A stretch of 10,610 bases of DNA from Ruminococcaceae bacterium UBA866 (lineage in GTDB: Bacteria; Bacillota; Clostridia; Oscillospirales; Ruminococcaceae): NCBI GenBank assembly GCA_002295325.1, contig DBGA01000070.1, positions 13,331 to 23,940 of the forward strand, in the 5' to 3' direction. The position numbers and the translations under genes were made by a program. Below, piece by piece: positions 7,870-10,610 of the stretch (positions within the stretch are counted from its first letter, which is position 1; every line of letters begins with the position of its first letter). The notes under the pieces were generated by a model that saw nothing but the letters and a program-made list of their open reading frames with translations, was not told the origin of the DNA and made no database searches.

Positions 7870-8277
7870 ATGGGCGAGGTGATTGACATAAACAGTATTG
7901 GAAATCGAATAAAGCAACTTCGGGTTAATGCACATATGACACAAGAAGAAATGGCAATAAAATTGAATGTAACCCGCCAAGCAATTTCAAATTGGGAAAC
8001 AGGTAAAACCCAACCAGACATTGAAACATTGCATCAAATTGCCATAATATTGGAGACTGATATAAACAAAATTATATATGGTGAAAAACAATATATGCAG
8101 GCAACTCATATTAAAAGCATTACAAATAAAACTGTAAAGTCGGGCATTACATTTGGAACGTGTCTTGCGATGGTAATCTCTTATGTGACTTGGCAATCGA
8201 TTCCTTGGGCAATTTTTCATGGTATTTTAGGTTGGTTTTATGTTATATATTATTTGCTCAAGTATTCAATATCTTAA
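7870..8277 (+). CDS. XRE-family helix-turn-helix protein with a two-helix membrane tail
   Basis: Residues 8-66 form a Cro/CI-type DNA-binding domain, with the recognition region R-Q-A-I-S-N-W-E-T-G-K and the following Q-P-D, the form common in Firmicute regulators. The C-terminal part (about 92-131) is hydrophobic and aromatic and reads as two closely spaced membrane helices, so the protein may be a membrane-tethered regulator. Target and signal are unknown. The listed ATG has no Shine-Dalgarno and abuts a TATAAT box. GAGGTG (7876-7881) instead points, at 6 bases, to an in-frame ATA (7888-7890) that would give a protein starting M-N-S-I-G-N-R. Initiation at ATA or a mutated ATG is possible. 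No linked target gene is evident; bofA converges from the other side. Confidence 0.85.
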   Translation: MGEVIDINSIGNRIKQLRVNAHMTQEEMAIKLNVTRQAISNWETGKTQPDIETLHQIAIILETDINKIIYGEKQYMQATHIKSITNKTVKSGITFGTCLAMVISYVTWQSIPWAIFHGILGWFYVIYYLLKYSIS

Positions 8278-8333
8278 GTGATTGCGTTAGTATTACAGTT
8301 ACATAATCATCTTAATTTTTTATTAAATTTACA

Positions 8334-8382
8334 ACAACCAACTATAGGGAATGCCCAAAGAGCGTTCCCTATAGTTGGTTGT
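8334..8382. repeat. Long palindrome (21-bp stem) between convergent genes
   Basis: Bases 8334-8354 pair with 8362-8382 around a 7-base loop, with a single G-T mismatch. The palindrome fills the space between the XRE gene and the bofA stop codon and would be transcribed from both sides. Neither side has a T run, so it is not a textbook terminator. It may work as a bidirectional terminator or mRNA stabiliser, or be a member of a dispersed palindromic repeat family. Confidence 0.85.
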
Positions 8383-8384
8383 AA

Positions 8385-8642
8385 TTATAAAAACGATGCT
8401 ATGCCCAATAGTACTACTCCTGGAATTCCTAAAATAGCCGAAACACAAAGGGTAAAGATATTAACATATAAGATTCCACCCATGGCAGTAATCATTATTT
8501 GAACGGGGTATAAAACTGCAATTCCCGAGAATAATCCAAATAAAAGCTTTGTGAATTTTCTCTTACATTTTGCATAATATGTGAACATGATTATTGCAAT
8601 TGCAATGATACTTATTGTTAAAAGAACTTCTTTTATGTCCAT
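8385..8642 (-). CDS. bofA: BofA family protein, inhibitor of pro-sigma-K processing
   Basis: In B. subtilis, BofA sits in the membrane around the forespore and, with SpoIVFA, inhibits the protease SpoIVFB until late sporulation, timing sigma-K activation. This 85-residue protein has the same length and layout. There are two membrane helices (about 5-23 and 32-50) and a hydrophobic C-terminal third. The family signature N-x-x-T-x-x-x-S-x-I-L-G-I-P-G-V lies at about 61-76. The ATG at 8642 follows GGGG at a workable distance. It lies 31 bases after the yaaL gene on the same strand; yaaL and bofA are also neighbours in Bacillus, which supports both calls. recR, their usual Bacillus neighbour, is not in this window. 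Confidence 0.85.
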   Translation of the reverse strand: MDIKEVLLTISIIAIAIIMFTYYAKCKRKFTKLLFGLFSGIAVLYPVQIMITAMGGILYVNIFTLCVSAILGIPGVVLLGIASFL

Positions 8643-8673
8643 AAATTTACCCCAAATCTGTCATTTTAATATA

Positions 8674-8931
8674 CTAAAAAGCAGCAATATGCTGATTTTT
8701 AGCCTGCTTAATTAAATAGGAATACTTGCGTTCTAATGCATCAATCTCTAGAATATAAACCTCGATTAAGTCAAAGTTTGTTTCACACTCAAATGCACTA
8801 CGCATAGCTTTAAGGCGAGTATGAGTTTCTTTAATATGCTGCATTAGTTCTATCTTTTTTGTATCAATTACTACTTTTTCTTTGAATTTTAGCATAGGTA
8901 GACGATTGATTAAATTAACTATTCCTTCCAT
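8674..8931 (-). CDS. yaaL: YaaL-like DUF2508 family protein
   Basis: This is an 85-residue soluble protein, mostly helical and charged. It ends in a pattern seen in the DUF2508/YaaL family: an acidic helix with I-E-V-Y-I-L-E-I-D-A-L-E, then K-Y-S-Y-L-I-K-Q-A-K. Its biochemical role is unknown; the B. subtilis gene is in the recR-yaaL-bofA cluster. The start is well supported by AAGGAGG 7 bases upstream (complement of 8939-8945). It is the first gene of a two-gene minus-strand unit with bofA. The stop is TAG at 8674-8676. I could not define its promoter. The assignment rests on similarity of the C-terminal pattern plus gene order. Confidence 0.75.
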   Translation of the reverse strand: MEGIVNLINRLPMLKFKEKVVIDTKKIELMQHIKETHTRLKAMRSAFECETNFDLIEVYILEIDALERKYSYLIKQAKNQHIAAF

Positions 8932-9014
8932 GTATATGCCTCCTTAATAATACTTTATGTTATACTATTGGAAATTTTACTGTATTTTATTCAAAAATAA
9001 TTATGAAGTTTTTG

Positions 9015-9043
9015 GTTTATTTCAATCGTTATATTCATATAAT
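9015..9043 (+). promoter_or_regulatory. Possible promoter of the small cysteine-rich gene, perhaps sporulation-type
   Basis: TATAAT (9038-9043) is a perfect SigA -10, but no good -35 stands at 17 bases. Read differently, CATATAAT (9036-9043) fits the -10 of sporulation factors SigE and SigK (CATANNNT). GTTTATT (9015-9021), 14 bases upstream, is a partial SigE -35. Which factor uses it cannot be decided from sequence. Confidence 0.4.
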
Positions 9044-9069
9044 AATAAAAAATGTGGAGGAGTATTAAT

Positions 9070-9228
9070 ATGTTTATATATTCGTATATAGAAGAGCGAT
9101 ACTGTACAAATTGCAAGAGGAACGTAGGGGTAGAATATTCTCATAGTGATGATGGAACAAAAAAAGCCGAGTGCCTGCACAAAACCTGTGAAAAGCAAGA
9201 TCCCACCTATAAGTGTAAACTAAGATAA
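9070..9228 (+). CDS. Small cysteine-rich protein, possible zinc ribbon
   Basis: I do not recognise this 52-residue protein. It has five cysteines, at residues 12, 15, 35, 40 and 49. The C-x-x-C (Y-C-T-N-C-K) and the later C-L-H-K-T-C could together hold one zinc ion, with Cys49 or His37 as an alternative ligand. There is no signal peptide or membrane helix, and the protein is rich in charged residues. It is very likely translated: TGGAGGAG (9055-9062) stands 7 bases before the ATG, and the frame is clean to a TAA. It is divergent from yaaL-bofA and upstream of hflX, which has its own promoter. Sporulation-timed expression is possible but unproven. Confidence 0.75.
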   Translation: MFIYSYIEERYCTNCKRNVGVEYSHSDDGTKKAECLHKTCEKQDPTYKCKLR

Positions 9229-9239
9229 ACAAGAACCTC

Positions 9240-9268
9240 TTGACATAGTTGCTATAATTTGTTATTAT
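9240..9268 (+). promoter_or_regulatory. hflX leader promoter
   Basis: TTGACA (9240-9245) is a perfect -35, followed after exactly 17 bases by TATTAT (9263-9268), five of six for the -10. Transcription should start near 9275, about 240 bases before the hflX start codon, leaving a long regulatory leader. Confidence 0.85.
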
Positions 9269-9297
9269 ATTTACATTAGTTTTAAAGAGGTGCTGAG

Positions 9298-9309
9298 ATG
9301 ATTTTATAG
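9298..9309 (+). CDS. Three-residue leader peptide frame (Met-Ile-Leu-stop) upstream of hflX
   Basis: ATG ATT TTA TAG is preceded by AGAGGTG (9286-9292) at a 5-base spacing, a ribosome site as good as those of real genes in this window. It sits about 23 bases after the predicted transcription start. The product would be only three residues, so any role would be in placing a ribosome on the leader RNA, not in the peptide. It is too short to confirm by coding statistics. Confidence 0.5.
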   Translation: MIL

Positions 9310-9447
9310 TCTAATTTTTTTCATAAGCTGTGGTCTGTTTTTACAGGCTTTGGTTTGTTGTTGAAACTTAGATGTAAAACCATTTTATATAATTATTGTT
9401 GCACTGTATTTATTATTGTGGGACTTTTATATTCTTTTGGATTTTGT

Positions 9448-9479
9448 AATCTCTGTTTGACAACAAACAGAGATTTTTT
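9448..9479 (+). terminator. Intrinsic terminator in the hflX leader
   Basis: A perfect 12-bp stem (9448-9459 with 9464-9475) closes a 4-base ACAA loop; six T (9474-9479) follow or form its foot. It stands between the leader promoter and hflX, 33 bases before the start codon. Unless it is overcome, hflX would be silent, which marks it as an attenuator and not a gene-end terminator. Confidence 0.93.
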
Positions 9480-9512
9480 ATTGTTAAAAAGTTTTTAATG
9501 GAGGTGTTATAA

Positions 9513-10610
9513 TTGTATATAAATGAAGAAGTAAAACAACGCGCGATACTAGTTGCAGTTAATACAAGTGGCTATGATATTGATGAGTCACTTGACGAAT
9601 TAGAGGAGCTAACTGAAACCGCAGGAGCTGAGGTTGTTAGCAGAGTGGTGCAAAATCTGCACTCACCCAACAACTCAACGTATATTGGTCAAGGAAAACT
9701 ACAGGAAGTCAAACAATTTGTCGACCAACAGGGGATAAATCTTCTTATTTTTGATGATGAACTTACAGGGTCACAAATTCGTAACATTGAAGATATTGTA
9801 GAAATCGACGTAATTGACCGTACAATGTTGATATTAGATATCTTTGCACAGAGGGCTCTCTCAAATGAGGGTAAGTTGCAGGTTGAACTGGCACAGCAGA
9901 AGTATTTGCTCCCACGTCTGTATGGAATGGGAAAACAGCTTTCAAAACAACAAGGTGGTATTGGAAGTAGAGGCCCTGGAGAGAGTAAACTCGAGAGCGA
10001 TAGACGTCATATTAAACGTAGAATTGATAGTCTTGAAGCAGAACTGAAAGAGCTTAGTGAACGGCGAGAGCGTGTTCGTGAGCGACGTGCCAAAAATAAT
10101 ATTGCAACGATTGCAATTGTTGGGTATACGAATGTTGGCAAGTCAACACTTTTAAATCTTTTGACGGATGCAGGTGTTCTTGTAAAAGATATGCTTTTTG
10201 CAACCCTTGACCCAACCGCTAGGGCGCTCACGCTACCAGATGGACAAACCGCCTTGCTTATTGATACAGTTGGTTTGTTGCGCCGATTGCCTCACCAACT
10301 GATTAATGCCTTTAAATCAACTTTGGAAGAGGCAGCCAACGCTGACCTTATCCTCAATTTGTGTGATATATCAAATGAAAATGTTTCTATGCAGCTTGAG
10401 GTTACAAGGAGCTTGATAGAAGAACTTGGGGGAGCAGATATCCCTTCGCTTACCGTTTTTAATAAAATTGACAAGGTTGATTATAAAAATGTGACTCCAA
10501 TTAACGATGTTTCAGTTTTTATTTCTGCAACGGAAAATAAAGGAATAGATGTCCTACTGAATAGGATTGCAAAATGCTTATCTGAGTCAATGAGAAAATT
10601 GACACTATTA
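9513..10610 (+). CDS. hflX: Ribosome-splitting GTPase HflX (3' end outside the window)
   Basis: HflX binds the 50S subunit and splits stalled 70S ribosomes under stress; some Firmicute homologues give resistance to macrolides and lincosamides. The window holds 366 codons, cut at the edge, against roughly 400-430 in the family. The N-terminal domain shows Y-I-G-Q-G-K (about 61-66), then R-A-L-S-N-E-G-K-L-Q-V-E-L-A-Q, G-I-G-S-R-G-P-G-E-S-K-L-E and a charged coiled coil. The G domain has G1 G-Y-T-N-V-G-K-S-T (204-212), G2 A-T-L-D-P-T, G3 D-T-V-G-L-L, G4 N-K-I-D and G5 S-A. G3 has Leu-Leu where Phe-Ile is usual. The start is TTG, supported by GGAGGTG (9500-9506) 6 bases before it. Control is probably by the leader attenuator. 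Confidence 0.96.
   Translation, partial: MYINEEVKQRAILVAVNTSGYDIDESLDELEELTETAGAEVVSRVVQNLHSPNNSTYIGQGKLQEVKQFVDQQGINLLIFDDELTGSQIRNIEDIVEIDVIDRTMLILDIFAQRALSNEGKLQVELAQQKYLLPRLYGMGKQLSKQQGGIGSRGPGESKLESDRRHIKRRIDSLEAELKELSERRERVRERRAKNNIATIAIVGYTNVGKSTLLNLLTDAGVLVKDMLFATLDPTARALTLPDGQTALLIDTVGLLRRLPHQLINAFKSTLEEAANADLILNLCDISNENVSMQLEVTRSLIEELGGADIPSLTVFNKIDKVDYKNVTPINDVSVFISATENKGIDVLLNRIAKCLSESMRKLTLL

Larger units (their letters stand above)
9275..9480 (+). promoter_or_regulatory. hflX leader: probable ribosome-sensing transcription attenuator
   Basis: The leader holds, in order, a three-codon reading frame with a Shine-Dalgarno, a hairpin region (about 9325-9350, with AAGC/GCTT and CTGT/ACAG pairings), and a strong terminator at 9448-9479. 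Bases 9353-9365 can pair with 9456-9468 (13 bp, two wobbles), using parts of both terminator arms, so this pairing and the terminator exclude each other. A ribosome held on the short frame could change the upstream fold and free 9353-9365. Antibiotic-inducible attenuators of this kind are known before ribosome-protection and hflX-type genes in Firmicutes. The pairings are seen; the inducer is inference. Confidence 0.7.

Noticed and set aside
8278..8502. A plus-strand open frame across the palindrome and the end of bofA
   Set aside because: It starts directly after the regulator stop without a ribosome site, reads through the hairpin and overlaps bofA, whose family match is clear.
8682..8694. 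CAGCAATATGCTG, similar to CAGCATTATGCTG at 3909-3921, as a dispersed repeat
   Set aside because: These are 5-bp stems differing in the loop, and one lies within the yaaL coding end. Two such short matches in this length are not persuasive.

Overview
This A+T-rich window looks like the origin-proximal part of a spore-forming, low-GC Gram-positive chromosome (class Clostridia is the best guess; an Oscillospirales-type genome would fit, but I cannot prove the order). The reasons are the gene order mnmG-rsmG-noc-parA(soj)-parB(spo0J), two perfect parS sites, the sporulation genes bofA and yaaL side by side, strong Shine-Dalgarno sequences, frequent TTG starts and intrinsic terminators after many genes.

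Layout. 1-2003: the 3' end of mnmG (tRNA U34 modification), rsmG (16S rRNA methylation) and noc (nucleoid occlusion), reading rightwards. The mnmG stop overlaps the rsmG start, and a long imperfect hairpin ending in five T sits directly before noc. 2080-2215: a terminator, two parS sites and an extended -10 promoter. 2255-3887: parA and parB, four bases apart. 3940-5223: serS, ending in a 15-bp-stem terminator. 5315-6046: an acyl-ACP thioesterase, followed by two hairpins that bracket a small G+C-richer folded element. 6297-7775: guaB (IMP dehydrogenase) with its own promoter and terminator. 7870-8277: an XRE-type regulator with a two-helix membrane tail and a start site that does not fit its promoter. 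8334-8382: a 21-bp-stem palindrome between convergent genes. 8385-8931 (minus): bofA and yaaL. 9070-9228: an unrecognised 52-residue cysteine-rich protein. 9240-9480: the hflX control region. 9513-end: hflX, cut by the window edge.

How the genes work together. ParA, ParB and parS segregate and load condensin at the origin, while Noc protects the nucleoid from division. The Noc-like protein carries the residues that distinguish Noc from ParB, so the two paralogues should bind different DNA sites. MnmG, RsmG, SerRS and HflX all serve translation. GuaB feeds GTP synthesis. BofA and YaaL belong to the sporulation set.

The most interesting item is the hflX leader. It has a near-consensus promoter, a three-codon reading frame (Met-Ile-Leu-stop) with a good Shine-Dalgarno, a strong intrinsic terminator, and an upstream segment able to form a 13-bp pairing that excludes the terminator. 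This is the layout of a ribosome-sensing transcription attenuator. I found no CRISPR array, insertion sequence, tRNA, rRNA or defence system.
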